This document shows, piece by piece, positions 8,393-16,573 of a stretch of 64,000 nucleotides of DNA. The position numbers and the translations under genes are program-made. How positions within the stretch are numbered: the first letter of the stretch is position 1; every line of letters begins with the position of its first letter. Location of the stretch: positions 372,001 to 436,000 of the forward strand of contig NZ_NWSV01000004.1 of assembly GCF_002531935.1 (NCBI RefSeq), written 5' to 3'. This DNA is from Rhizobium chutanense (GTDB lineage Bacteria; Pseudomonadota; Alphaproteobacteria; Rhizobiales; Rhizobiaceae). The notes under the pieces were generated by a model, which was given only the letters and a program-made list of their open reading frames with translations, was not told the origin of the DNA and did not search any database.

Positions 8393-8851
8393 TCAACCCT
8401 TTCGCGGACGGACCTCCATGAACGAAGAGGGTGCGCCGGCTAAGGGAATGGCATAGACGTCATAGGACGCCCGCGGATCGTCGCCCATCCCGAGCGAGCC
8501 CGGCGGCATGCCCGGCACGGCGAGCCCCCGGAGCGGCGGTCGCTCCCGCAACAGGCGCTGGATGGCCTCGAGCGGCACGTGTCCCTCGATGAAATACTCC
8601 TCGACCACGGCGGTGTGACATCCCTCGAGGTCGGCTGGCACGCCCAGCCGCGCCTTGACCGCGGCAAGGTCGTCGGTATCGCGGGCGTCGACGGAAAATC
8701 CGGCCGCCGCCATCGCCTTCGACCATTCATGGCAGCAACCGCAGTTCGGGTCCTTGTAGACCGTCATCTTCGCCGGCGTGGCGGCGCTAACCCCGCCGCT
8801 AGGGAATGCCATGGCGGATGCCGCCATGGCGATGAAGCTTCTCCTGTGCAT
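8393..8851 (-). CDS. DUF411 family metal-binding protein
   Basis: A 152-residue exported protein: a twin-Arg containing N-terminal signal (MHRRSFIAMAASAMAFPSG) followed by a DUF411 domain. The hallmark is the cysteine cluster in KDPNCGCCHEW near residue 40, a third cysteine in LEGCHTAVV and the conserved GHVPLEAIQRLLRERP and GLAVPGMPPGSLGM segments. DUF411 proteins are found in copper/silver resistance loci and are thought to bind Cu(I) in the periplasm. It is the last gene of a minus-strand copper cluster. GGAG precedes the ATG chosen; the GTG three codons upstream is less likely. Confidence 0.88.
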   Translation of the reverse strand: MHRRSFIAMAASAMAFPSGGVSAATPAKMTVYKDPNCGCCHEWSKAMAAAGFSVDARDTDDLAAVKARLGVPADLEGCHTAVVEEYFIEGHVPLEAIQRLLRERPPLRGLAVPGMPPGSLGMGDDPRASYDVYAIPLAGAPSSFMEVRPRKG

Positions 8852-8906
8852 CGTCTCCACTCCTCGATGTCCTGCCGCCCGGATGGGTCCGGGCGGCAGG
8901 TGCTGG

Positions 8907-9194
8907 CTATTTAACTTCGGTGACGGTCAGCTTGCCGTTCACACGTTCGGCGACGAACTCGATGCTCGAACCTTCCTTCAGCTTTTCGATGAGGGCCGGG
9001 TCTTCGACGCGGAAGACCATCGTCATCGCGGGCATGTCGAGGTTTTTCAGCTCCTCATGCTTGATGGTGACCTTCTTCGCCTTGGCGTCAACCTTATTGA
9101 CGACGCCCTTGGTGAATTCCTCGGCAAGAGCACCGAAGGCAGCGCTGACAGAGAGCAGGGCGGCTAGACTGATTTTGATCATTGCAGTTTTCAT
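8907..9194 (-). CDS. cusF: CusF-like periplasmic copper-binding protein
   Basis: A 95-residue protein with a Sec signal (cleaved after ALA, about residue 24) and an OB-fold of the CusF/CopE type. The Cu(I)/Ag(I) ligand set is visible: His in IKHEELKNLDMPAMTM with the two Met residues of the MPAMTM motif; the Trp that caps copper in E. coli CusF is not seen. In Cus systems CusF hands copper to a CusCBA efflux pump. Here the RND pump subunits are not encoded nearby, so it may feed the multicopper oxidase or an unlinked pump. It lies between the cupredoxin and DUF411 genes in the same orientation. Confidence 0.85.
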   Translation of the reverse strand: MKTAMIKISLAALLSVSAAFGALAEEFTKGVVNKVDAKAKKVTIKHEELKNLDMPAMTMVFRVEDPALIEKLKEGSSIEFVAERVNGKLTVTEVK

Positions 9195-9217
9195 ATTCGT
9201 GGCTCCTTTATCGAGGG

Positions 9218-9697
9218 TTACTTGCCGGCGACGCTGACATCGCCGTGCATGCCGGCTTCGTAGTGACCGGGGATCAGGCAGGCGAATTTGAACTCGCCGT
9301 CGGTGGTGAATTTCCAGACGATCTCGCCGGACTGACCGGCCGGAAGACGGATAGAATTGGCGTCGGCATGTTCCATTTCCGGGAACTTCTCCATCACCTT
9401 CTTGTGCTCCAGGATCTTGTCTTCCTGATCGAGCACGAATTCGTGGTCGACGGTTCCCGCGTTCTTGATCGCGATCTTGACCGTCTGCCCCTTGCGGACG
9501 TTGAAGACCGCGGGCGTGAACAGCATCTTGCCGTCGTCGGTTTCCTTCATCGTGACGCGGATCGTCTGTGTCGCCTGGGCTTTGTCGCCGGGCTCGCCGA
9601 CCGCCATTTTCTCACCGTGGCCGCCGGCGTGATTGCCGGAGGCGAGGGCGGGAGTTGCGAGCGCTGCGAGTGCCAGTGCCAATAGATAATTCTGCAT
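9218..9697 (-). CDS. Plastocyanin-like cupredoxin
   Basis: A 159-residue secreted blue-copper-type protein. After a signal peptide (to about residue 19, ALASG) there is a His/Gly-rich stretch (GNHAGGHGEKM) and a cupredoxin fold. Type-1 copper ligands are visible as His in TVDHEFVL, Cys in FKFACLIPGH, the following His and the Met in YEAGMHG. This pattern matches the CopI/azurin-like cupredoxins found beside multicopper oxidases in copper-tolerance loci. It may carry electrons or sequester copper in the periplasm. It is cotranscribed with the oxidase gene upstream, 34 bases apart. Confidence 0.87.
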   Translation of the reverse strand: MQNYLLALALAALATPALASGNHAGGHGEKMAVGEPGDKAQATQTIRVTMKETDDGKMLFTPAVFNVRKGQTVKIAIKNAGTVDHEFVLDQEDKILEHKKVMEKFPEMEHADANSIRLPAGQSGEIVWKFTTDGEFKFACLIPGHYEAGMHGDVSVAGK

Positions 9698-9731
9698 GCG
9701 GTGATCCTTTTTTGATGTGGGATGTTGAGCC

Positions 9732-11078
9732 TCAGCCGTTCGTCGGCTTCGGCGTGATTTGCGTCTTCGCGTCTTTAGCCTTGGTCGCGTCCGGCAGCTC
9801 GCCGGTCCACTCCCAGGCCTGCGTTCCGGGCGGGTTTTCGTACCAGCCGGGATCGGAGTAATCGTCCGCCGCGATGCCCTCGCGGACCTTCACCACCGAG
9901 AACATGCCGCCCATCTCGATCGGGCCGTGCGGCCCCCAGCCGGTCATCATCGGGACGGTGTTCTCGGGAATGGGCATTTCCATTTCGCCCATGTCGGCCA
10001 TGCCCTTGGTGCCCATGGGCATGTATTCCGGCTGAAGCCTCCTGATCTTCTCGGCGAGCTTCGACTTGTCCGCACCGATGAAGGTCGGGATGTCGTGCCC
10101 CATCGCGTTCATCGTGTGATGCGATTTGTGGCAGTGGATCGCCCAGTCGCCGAGATATTTGGCGTCGAACTCGTAAGCGCGCATGGCGCCGACGGGGATA
10201 TCGATGCTCACCTCCGGCCACCGTGCTTCGGGCCGCACCCATCCGCCATCCGTGCATGTCACCTCGAAGTCGTAACCATGCATGTGAACCGGATGGTTGG
10301 TCATCGTCAGGTTGCCGACCCGCACCCGCACCCGATCGTTCCTGGAAACGACCAGCGGGCTGATGTCCGGAAACACGCGGCTGTTCCAGCACCACATGTT
10401 GAAGTCGGTCATCTCCATGATCCTCGGCACATAGGAGCCGGGATCGATGTCATAGGCGTTGAGCAGGAAGACGAAGTCGCGGTCGACGCGCATGAACGTC
10501 GGATCCTTGGGATGGACGACGAAGAAGCCCATCATGCCCATCGCCATCTGCACCATCTCGTCGGAATGCGGGTGGTACATGAAGGTGCCCGATTTCACGA
10601 GGTCGAACTCGTAGACATAGGTCTTGCCGACCGGGATATGCGGCTGCGTCAGCCCGCCGACGCCGTCCATGCCCGACGGCAGGATCATGCCGTGCCAGTG
10701 GATCGTCGTGTGTTCCGGCAGCTTGTTGGTGACGAAGATGCGCACCCGATCGCCTTCGACCGCCTCGATGGTCGGACCCGGAGACTGGCCGTTATAGCCC
10801 CAGAGATAGGCGGTCATGCCGTCGGCCATCTCGCGTTCGACCGGCTCGGCGACGAGGTGGAACTCCTTGACGCCGTTGTTCATCCGGTGGGGCAGGGTCC
10901 AGCCGTTGAGGGTGACGACCGGCTGGTAGTCCGGGCCGGAGGTCGGGTGGAGCGGCGGCTGCATGTCCGCCGATTCCATTGTCGGGGCGTCGGGCAGCCC
11001 CATCGCCGAGGTCTTCGTCCAGGCGCCGGCCGCCAGCAGGGCCGCACTCGCACCGAACAGTTGTCGTCTGTTGAACAT
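9732..11078 (-). CDS. Multicopper oxidase (CopA/CueO-like)
   Basis: A 448-residue three-domain multicopper oxidase exported by the Tat pathway (MFNRRQLFGASAALLAAG; a KR/RR signal with a hydrophobic core). All four copper-binding motifs are present in order: HWHG (TTIHWHGMILP), HPHSD (TFMYHPHSDEM), HPVHMHG and the C-terminal HCHKSHH, which holds the Cys that links type-1 and type-3 copper. A Met-rich stretch near the end (MADMGEMEMPIPENTVPMM) is typical of copper-tolerance oxidases. The role is oxidation of Cu(I) in the periplasm. The ATG chosen follows GGAAG and precedes the Tat signal exactly; an upstream in-frame start overlaps the TolC-like gene. Confidence 0.92.
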   Translation of the reverse strand: MFNRRQLFGASAALLAAGAWTKTSAMGLPDAPTMESADMQPPLHPTSGPDYQPVVTLNGWTLPHRMNNGVKEFHLVAEPVEREMADGMTAYLWGYNGQSPGPTIEAVEGDRVRIFVTNKLPEHTTIHWHGMILPSGMDGVGGLTQPHIPVGKTYVYEFDLVKSGTFMYHPHSDEMVQMAMGMMGFFVVHPKDPTFMRVDRDFVFLLNAYDIDPGSYVPRIMEMTDFNMWCWNSRVFPDISPLVVSRNDRVRVRVGNLTMTNHPVHMHGYDFEVTCTDGGWVRPEARWPEVSIDIPVGAMRAYEFDAKYLGDWAIHCHKSHHTMNAMGHDIPTFIGADKSKLAEKIRRLQPEYMPMGTKGMADMGEMEMPIPENTVPMMTGWGPHGPIEMGGMFSVVKVREGIAADDYSDPGWYENPPGTQAWEWTGELPDATKAKDAKTQITPKPTNG

Positions 11079-11092
11079 GGTGGCTTCCTTTC

Positions 11093-12556
11093 TCAATGAC
11101 CGCCGCCGCTGCTGCCGGAGGCAGCGGCGACTTCGGTCTCTGCCGGCGCGTTGGTCGCGCCGCCGCCGTAGATCGCCGGCGCGAGATTGGCTTCGGCGAG
11201 CCAGAAATCGCGCTTGGCGTTGACGGAGAGCAGGATGGAGTTGATCTTGTCGCGCGTGTCGGTGAGCAGCTCGAAGGTGTTCGAGATCATACCGTTATAG
11301 GTCAGCAGGGATTCCTCCTCGACCTTGGTGCGCAGCGGCACGACATTGTTGCGGTAGTGGCGCGCGATGTCGTAGTTCGACCGGTACGCCTCATAGGCGG
11401 AGCGTGCTTCCGAGCGGACGTTCACCGCCTTCTCCGCAAGCAGGTTCGCCGCCCGCATGTACGCCACTTCGGCCTTGCGCATCCGGGCCTTGCCGGTGTC
11501 GAAGATCGGGATCGAAAATTCCAGCTCGACCTGGCCGGTCGTTCTGGTGGTCTTCTCGTCGTCCTCGATTTCCCGTTCTGTTTCGAAGCCCGTCAGGATC
11601 TGGAGATCGGTGACATAGCGCGTCGCTTCGGTGAGCCCGTAGGATTTGGCTGTCGCCTCCAGTTCGAGCTTCGCCACCTGAAGGTCGATGCGGTTCCTCA
11701 GAGCCTCGGCCTCGATGGTATCGCGTTTGACGACGGACTTGGGCAGCGGCGGCAGGCTGTTCGGGACCCGATAGTCCAGCTCGGATCCCCAGAGACCCAT
11801 CAGCCGCGTCAGCTCCTCCTTGGCGAGACGTGCCGCCAGCCGCGCCTTCGCGGTCTCTCCGGCGAGCTCGGCGACGAACACATGTTCGCGCGCCTGGGCG
11901 CCTTTGGTCATCGCACCGGTCTCGCCAAGCTTTTCCGCAAGTTCGGAAGCGGCGTCCGCCGTCGCCTGGGCGCGCTGCAACTGCCCGACATTCTCCCAGG
12001 CCGCCACCGCCCCGATCCAGGCACGCCGCGTATCGGCGGCGATCTCGAGCGTTTTCACGGCGGCGGTCAGTTGCGCCTGCCGGAAACGGGTGTCGGCGAT
12101 CGCAATGTCCCGGTTCTTTGTCGCAAGCGCCAGGATGTTCGTGGTGATCATCCCCTCGATAGTCTTGAACGCCTCCAGTTCCGGCGTCCCCATGCCCGTC
12201 GTGCCGATGGAGATGGTCGGGTTGATGAACATCGTCGACTGCCAGGCGTCGGCCGCGCTGTCGCCGAGATCGGCGTAGGCGGCCTGGAGACCCTTATTGT
12301 TGAGGAGGGCGACCTGGACGGCGGTCTCGGCGTCGAGGACCTTCTTTCGCGCGAGCAGGCTTTTGACTTCAGCGGTGACCGACCGGGCCTGGTTCTGGTT
12401 CTGGATCCAGACCGTCTGCTTCGCGGTCGCGATGGCGGTCTTGTCGGCAACGGAAGCGAAGCCTGCCTGCTTGCCGGAATATTCGGCGCCCGTGACACAG
12501 CCGCCGAGCGCCAGCGGGAACGCCAGCACGGCGGTTAATTTTCCAAGGCCGATCAT
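11093..12556 (-). CDS. TolC-family outer-membrane efflux lipoprotein (CusC-like)
   Basis: A 487-residue outer-membrane factor. The lipobox LGGC at residues 17-20 indicates lipidation as in CusC. Two long alpha-helical coiled-coil repeats make up the body (for instance residues 160-250 and 350-440, the latter with VRSEARSAYEAYRSNYDIA). Outer-membrane factors form trimeric channels with an adaptor and an inner-membrane pump, but neither is encoded beside it. It overlaps the upstream small lipoprotein gene by four bases (ATGA), so the two are translationally coupled. It ends in a Ser/Gly-rich tail with GGGH. Confidence 0.88.
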   Translation of the reverse strand: MIGLGKLTAVLAFPLALGGCVTGAEYSGKQAGFASVADKTAIATAKQTVWIQNQNQARSVTAEVKSLLARKKVLDAETAVQVALLNNKGLQAAYADLGDSAADAWQSTMFINPTISIGTTGMGTPELEAFKTIEGMITTNILALATKNRDIAIADTRFRQAQLTAAVKTLEIAADTRRAWIGAVAAWENVGQLQRAQATADAASELAEKLGETGAMTKGAQAREHVFVAELAGETAKARLAARLAKEELTRLMGLWGSELDYRVPNSLPPLPKSVVKRDTIEAEALRNRIDLQVAKLELEATAKSYGLTEATRYVTDLQILTGFETEREIEDDEKTTRTTGQVELEFSIPIFDTGKARMRKAEVAYMRAANLLAEKAVNVRSEARSAYEAYRSNYDIARHYRNNVVPLRTKVEEESLLTYNGMISNTFELLTDTRDKINSILLSVNAKRDFWLAEANLAPAIYGGGATNAPAETEVAAASGSSGGGH

Positions 12557-12780
12557 GAGGCGTCCCCTTTTGCAGGAGACTGCAGATCATTCTGTCTGCG
12601 CCACGGTTTGGGATCGACGGGCTGCCTGGCGACATAGCCCGAGACGGGCGACCGGTATGTGACCGGGCGCGGCGACGGCTGTTCGACCGCGGCGGAAGAC
12701 GCCACCACGTCGGGAGGAAGCGTGGATGCGCAGCCGCCGATGACAAGCGGCAGCCCCACCACGAAAAGCGAGGGTTTCAT
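12553..12780 (-). CDS. Small lipoprotein of copper locus
   Basis: A 75-residue predicted lipoprotein: signal with lipobox IGGC (cysteine 17) followed by a Pro/Ser-rich, probably unstructured chain ending KPWRRQNDLQSPAKGDAS. I do not recognise a domain. It is the first gene of the copper operon (small lipoprotein, TolC-like, oxidase, cupredoxin, CusF-like, DUF411), with a 4-bp overlap to the TolC-like gene. A structural or assembly role in the outer membrane is a guess. Confidence 0.65.
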   Translation of the reverse strand: MKPSLFVVGLPLVIGGCASTLPPDVVASSAAVEQPSPRPVTYRSPVSGYVARQPVDPKPWRRQNDLQSPAKGDAS

Positions 12781-12871
12781 TATGAAATTTCCGAATAAGA
12801 GATAGCCTACGGGCGCTCGCCTGAATGCAGGCGGCGACCGACTGGACCCGATCGAACGGGTGCGTCTCTAT

Positions 12872-13279
12872 TCAGATATTCGGAGGGCGGTGGAGCGGCG
12901 GCAATTCGCCGAAGGCCGTTCGGTCGTCCACGAACTGCCGGATCGAGGTGACCACAGGCCCGCCGACGTCGGGGCTTTCACAAATGATGCCGAGCCCGCC
13001 GCAGAAATCCTTGCAGCACTCCTGCTTGACGAGCTTCGACGTAGCGCCTTCGTCATCGGACATGTCGCCGCGCGCGTGGTCGTGATGGCCCGCTTCCGCC
13101 ATCTCATGGCCTTCATGGGACGGCGTCACCTCTGCGGCGGCGACTTGCAGTTCGGGAAACGAGGAGCCGTGCATCGCCGCGCTGGCGTTGGACAGCGAGT
13201 ACCCCGCCAGTGATACGACGATCACCAGCCGCATCATCACGAGCAGCGTGCTCACTGTGATTCGGTACATCTTGCCCAT
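12872..13279 (-). CDS. His/Cys-rich exported protein, probably copper-related
   Basis: About 135 residues. A hydrophobic N-terminal segment (MYRITVSTLLVMMRLVIVV) is followed by an acidic, His-rich stretch (SHEGHEMAEAGHHDHARGDM), then a Cys-containing part (KQECCKDFCGGLGIICES). This composition suggests metal sensing or buffering in the periplasm. I do not recognise a family; similar unnamed proteins occur beside copper genes. The Met of MGKMYR is taken as start; the next Met, three codons on, is equally possible. It is separated from the copper operon by about 90 bases and reads in the same direction. Confidence 0.6.
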   Translation of the reverse strand: MGKMYRITVSTLLVMMRLVIVVSLAGYSLSNASAAMHGSSFPELQVAAAEVTPSHEGHEMAEAGHHDHARGDMSDDEGATSKLVKQECCKDFCGGLGIICESPDVGGPVVTSIRQFVDDRTAFGELPPLHRPPNI

Positions 13280-13406
13280 TCCCAACGAGCTACAAGCAAA
13301 GCAGCTCGATTTCAATTGCGGACCTGTCTATCACAGACGTTCGAGTCCTTTATGTGACACGCATCCCACAAGGAGGCGCCGTTACCCCGTGATGCCGTCG
13401 GCCGCT

Positions 13407-13910
13407 TCAGACGTTTTCGGCTGATCGCTTCCGGCGCGGCAGCAGCATTCGGTCGACCGTCTCGTCGCGGGCGACCAGCGTGTGCCAGGCCGCTGCGGCA
13501 AGATGCAGCGCCACCATTGCCAGAATGATCTTCGAACCGATGACATGGTAGGGTGCGATCCCGAACCAGAAGTAGCTGGCGACGAACCCCATGCAGGCCT
13601 GTGCGATGATTGCGGCGTAGAAGGCGTGATGAAGCGCCGTGGCGATCCGCCCCGTCCACGTGCCGGGCGCGGCCGGCTCGGGCGGCTGAAAGATGCGAAG
13701 AACGAGCCGCATCCCCATCAGCAGGCCGATGGCGATCCCCGCATAGTTGTGGAGCTGGTGCTGCACGACGTCCCAATCGGATGGCGTGATCCCCATATGG
13801 ACGGCATGGTGGATTCGCTCGATGCTGCCGCCCGTCAGATATTGCACCGGCACCATGAGGGCGACCAGCCAGTGAAGCCCTATCTGAACCAGCGAATAGC
13901 CGCCTTTCAT
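13407..13910 (-). CDS. Cytochrome b561-family protein
   Basis: A 167-residue four-helix membrane protein of the bacterial cytochrome b561/CybB family. Haem-ligating histidines can be placed in helix 1 (LVQIGLHWLVALM), helix 2 (VQHQLHNYAGIAIGLLMG) and helix 4 (MVALHLAAAAWHTLV); the loop has RIFQPPEPA. It would transfer electrons from the quinone pool to a periplasmic acceptor, and the divergent cytochrome c' gene is an obvious partner. Compared with E. coli CybB it is slightly short. It follows the His-rich protein gene by 127 bases. Confidence 0.85.
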   Translation of the reverse strand: MKGGYSLVQIGLHWLVALMVPVQYLTGGSIERIHHAVHMGITPSDWDVVQHQLHNYAGIAIGLLMGMRLVLRIFQPPEPAAPGTWTGRIATALHHAFYAAIIAQACMGFVASYFWFGIAPYHVIGSKIILAMVALHLAAAAWHTLVARDETVDRMLLPRRKRSAENV

Positions 13911-14068
13911 CGATCCACCCCCCAGCGAGAGCCGCAGACTAATCGGCGTCGGTTAACGCTTCCTCTCCTGCCGCCGCTGCCCCGAGAGCTGCCTAGGGAT
14001 GGCGGCCCGATCAGGAGGAGTTCGCCCTCTTGCCGCCCAGATGAGAAGCGATATCCGTAGCAAGCGGC

Positions 14069-14647
14069 ATGACGGATTCGGAACGCAGCCTTATGAGACG
14101 AACCCTTTTCGGAAACATGTTCGGACTGCTCTGCGCGGTGGGAGCGGTCCTGATGACGGCGGCCCCGTCGGCGGCAGCCGAGGATGTCGTTGCACGTCGT
14201 CAGACGGACATGAAGGCCATGGCCGCGGCGGCAAAGACGATTTTCGGCATGTTCAAGGATCCGGCCAGCTATCAGGCCGCCGAGTTCCAGGGAGCGGCAG
14301 ATGCCATCCGCGACAGATCGGGCGGCGTTCTCTCCGGACACTTCGCATCCCAGGCGGCCAACCCACAGTCAAAGGCCAAGCCGAACATTGTTGAGGAGCG
14401 CGAGCGGTTCGACCGCTTGGCCAATGACCTCCGCGAATATGCCGTCGCGCTCGAGGCCGCCGCGCAGAATAACCCCGGACCAATGCCCTCCGGCATGCGC
14501 ATGAAGCCCGGAGAAGCCATGGGCGGCGGCCCGCTCGGCACCCACGTCCGAAACGAGCAGGCGCTGTCGGCTATGTCGGCGGAGCACGTTTTTCACCTCA
14601 TGCTGCAGACCTGCACGACCTGCCACGTTAGGTTCAGGACGGACTGA
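14069..14647 (+). CDS. Class II cytochrome c (cytochrome c' family)
   Basis: A 192-residue periplasmic c-type cytochrome. A signal peptide (to about residue 38, PSAAAED) precedes a four-helix bundle with the haem-binding CTTCH placed near the C terminus, as is typical for cytochrome c'. The protein starts either here or at the Met eight codons later, directly before RRTLFGN. It is divergent from the cytochrome b561 gene 158 bases away, which suggests a shared promoter region and joint function in electron transfer or nitric oxide/metal stress. GMRMKPGEAMGGGP is an unusual Met/Gly-rich insertion before the haem motif. Confidence 0.87.
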   Translation: MTDSERSLMRRTLFGNMFGLLCAVGAVLMTAAPSAAAEDVVARRQTDMKAMAAAAKTIFGMFKDPASYQAAEFQGAADAIRDRSGGVLSGHFASQAANPQSKAKPNIVEERERFDRLANDLREYAVALEAAAQNNPGPMPSGMRMKPGEAMGGGPLGTHVRNEQALSAMSAEHVFHLMLQTCTTCHVRFRTD

Positions 14648-14789
14648 GGTCGAGACACACGCGGTGAAATGGCTCGCCAGCAGGCGTAACGGGGAAAATG
14701 CGCGGGTGATTCCGGAAAAAGCGCCTTGCGCACTGCGATGAACGACCTGGGTTGCATCTCAGCGAGCGCTGGCATTGCCGAACCGCCAA

Positions 14790-15665
14790 TCACCGCCGCG
14801 CCGGCGGCTTCGTGGCGGCGCGGCGCTGCAGCGCGAAACGTGCGGCCGAGCAGTTGACGTCGGGAACGAGGTCGTAGGTCTGCTGGTAGAGGCTCTGCGC
14901 CAGCGTATTGTTGCCGCGGGTTTCCGAGGCGAAGGCGGCGAGCGCGGTGCGTTTATAGGCCTCGACGATCGGCTCGGCGGCCTTTGCCAGTGCCGCGTCA
15001 TCCGATGGTTCGGCGGCCAGCGAAAGGGCGGCATAGCTCGCTTCGCCATCGCGGCCGACGCGGCCGCCGACCGCGCCGTTGAAGCTCTGCTCGGAAACCT
15101 GGCGCATGCGCCTTGCGTTCTTGATGCAGGTCGGGATGCGGGCGGCTTCCGCATTGATGCGCTCGGCCGTCGGGCCGCTCTCGGCGCTCTCGCCGCCGGA
15201 GAGGATCACGTAGCCGATGATGCCGACGACGGCGAGATAGACCAGCCCCATGCCGGCGAGGAAGGCCGGCTGCTTGAGGAGCGGCTTCTTCGGCTTGGCG
15301 TCGCCCGCCTTGGCGGCCTCCTTCTTCGGCGCCTCCTTGGCCGGCGCCTTCTCCAGAAACTGGAATTCGACGTCCTTGCCGAGACGGAAGCTGTCGCCTG
15401 TTTTCAGCGAGGCCGTCTGCAGCAGCGCTTCGCCGCGCAGCATGATCGGGTTCAGCCCCATGCGGCGGATGATGAAGCCGCCATCGCGCTGCTTTTCGAT
15501 GCGGGCGTGGATCGGCGCCAGGAACGGATCGTCGACGACGATATCGGCATTGCCAGCCCGGCCGATCGACATCTCAGGCCGGTCCAGCACATGGCTGCGG
15601 CTCTGGCCGCCGGGGCCGGTCTGCAGCAGGCTGGGTTTGTTTCCGCGAAAGAAGGAGAAGACCAT
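14790..15665 (-). CDS. FHA-domain membrane protein of Tad-like locus
   Basis: A 291-residue protein. Residues 40-105 form an FHA-like phosphothreonine-binding domain (SIGRAGNADIVVDDP and APIHARIEK, with the conserved Gly-Arg and His). A Lys/Ala-rich linker follows, then one transmembrane helix (GMGLVYLAVVGIIGYVILSGG), then a periplasmic domain with two cysteines (RIPTCIKNAR and DVNCSAARF). It is the last gene of the Tad operon and begins three bases before the tadC stop region. The FHA domain suggests control by Ser/Thr phosphorylation, though no kinase is encoded here. The frame remains open far upstream, but that part is antisense-like shadow over tadC. Confidence 0.8.
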   Translation of the reverse strand: MVFSFFRGNKPSLLQTGPGGQSRSHVLDRPEMSIGRAGNADIVVDDPFLAPIHARIEKQRDGGFIIRRMGLNPIMLRGEALLQTASLKTGDSFRLGKDVEFQFLEKAPAKEAPKKEAAKAGDAKPKKPLLKQPAFLAGMGLVYLAVVGIIGYVILSGGESAESGPTAERINAEAARIPTCIKNARRMRQVSEQSFNGAVGGRVGRDGEASYAALSLAAEPSDDAALAKAAEPIVEAYKRTALAAFASETRGNNTLAQSLYQQTYDLVPDVNCSAARFALQRRAATKPPARR

Positions 15666-15667
15666 GA

Positions 15668-16573
15668 TCAGAACATCCCACTCGACATCATCTCGACAAT
15701 TGCCGGCGCCAGCACCAGAAGCAGGATCGACACGACGATCATCATCGCCGGCATGACGATCTTGGCTTTCAGCTTTTCGCTGGCCCTGTCGGCCTTTTCC
15801 CAGCGGCGGAAGCGCAGGTCGCGCGCATGTTCGCGCAACAGCTCGACGCGGTTGCTGCCCTCGACCTCGCCCTGGATCACGGCGCGGATGACCCGCACCA
15901 CCTCCTCGGCGGTCATGCGCGCCTCCAGGCGCTGCAGCGCCTCGACCATGCCGGTGCCGAGCGCCACGTCCTTCAGCGTCTGGTCGATCTCCTCGCTCAT
16001 CACGGTGCCGGGCGCGGCCTCGGCATAGAGCCTGAGGCTTTCCGGCAGCGTCGCCTGCGCCTGCTGCGTCATCACGACAAGATCGAGGAAATAGGGAAAT
16101 TCGCGCGAAATGCGCTCCTTGCGATCCTGCATCTTGTCGTCGGCGACCACCCAGAAATAGATGGCGGGGATCAGGCCGAGGATCAGCCCGGCCACCAGCC
16201 CGCCGATGACGCTGCCGCTGGCAATGCCGAACAGCAGGCCGAGCAGGATGAAGCCGAACAGGCTCATCACGACGAGAAGGGCGATATATTCCCGCCCCGT
16301 CACGCCGCCGAAGGGCCGGCCGCCATAGATCAGCTTCTGCTCGAGCTGCGCGCCGTAATCGGCAAGAACCGGCTCGAAATGGGCGAGCACGAATTCGACC
16401 GGCGTGCGCATGCCGATGCTGTCGACGATATTCGGCGGCGGGCCGTCGCCGCCGGCCGAACGGCGCACCACCTGGATGCTGCCGAGCAGATCGCCGATCC
16501 ACCAGACGAAGAGGGCAGCGGCAATGCCGGCAAAGACGACGGCGATCGGGGCAAGCGGGATGTGCGACATCAT
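15668..16573 (-). CDS. tadC: TadC-type inner-membrane protein (T2SS-F domain)
   Basis: A 301-residue GspF-like membrane protein. Helix 1 lies at residues 8-28, a cytoplasmic T2SSF domain sits at about 140-270 (SREFPYFLDLVVMTQQAQAT) and the last helix is at 275-295 (MMIVVSILLLVLAPAIVEMM). With TadB it forms the inner-membrane platform of Tad pili. Its start overlaps the tadB stop by four bases, showing tight coupling. Compared with canonical TadC, the N-terminal half and the conserved SREFPYFLDL motif are present, so the protein looks intact. Confidence 0.88.
   Translation of the reverse strand: MMSHIPLAPIAVVFAGIAAALFVWWIGDLLGSIQVVRRSAGGDGPPPNIVDSIGMRTPVEFVLAHFEPVLADYGAQLEQKLIYGGRPFGGVTGREYIALLVVMSLFGFILLGLLFGIASGSVIGGLVAGLILGLIPAIYFWVVADDKMQDRKERISREFPYFLDLVVMTQQAQATLPESLRLYAEAAPGTVMSEEIDQTLKDVALGTGMVEALQRLEARMTAEEVVRVIRAVIQGEVEGSNRVELLREHARDLRFRRWEKADRASEKLKAKIVMPAMMIVVSILLLVLAPAIVEMMSSGMF

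Noticed and set aside
14790..16502. A single 570-residue protein fusing tadC-region sequence to the FHA protein
   Set aside because: The upstream 280 residues are Arg/Gly/Pro-rich nonsense in the wrong frame over tadC; the real FHA gene starts at 15665, right next to the tadC stop.
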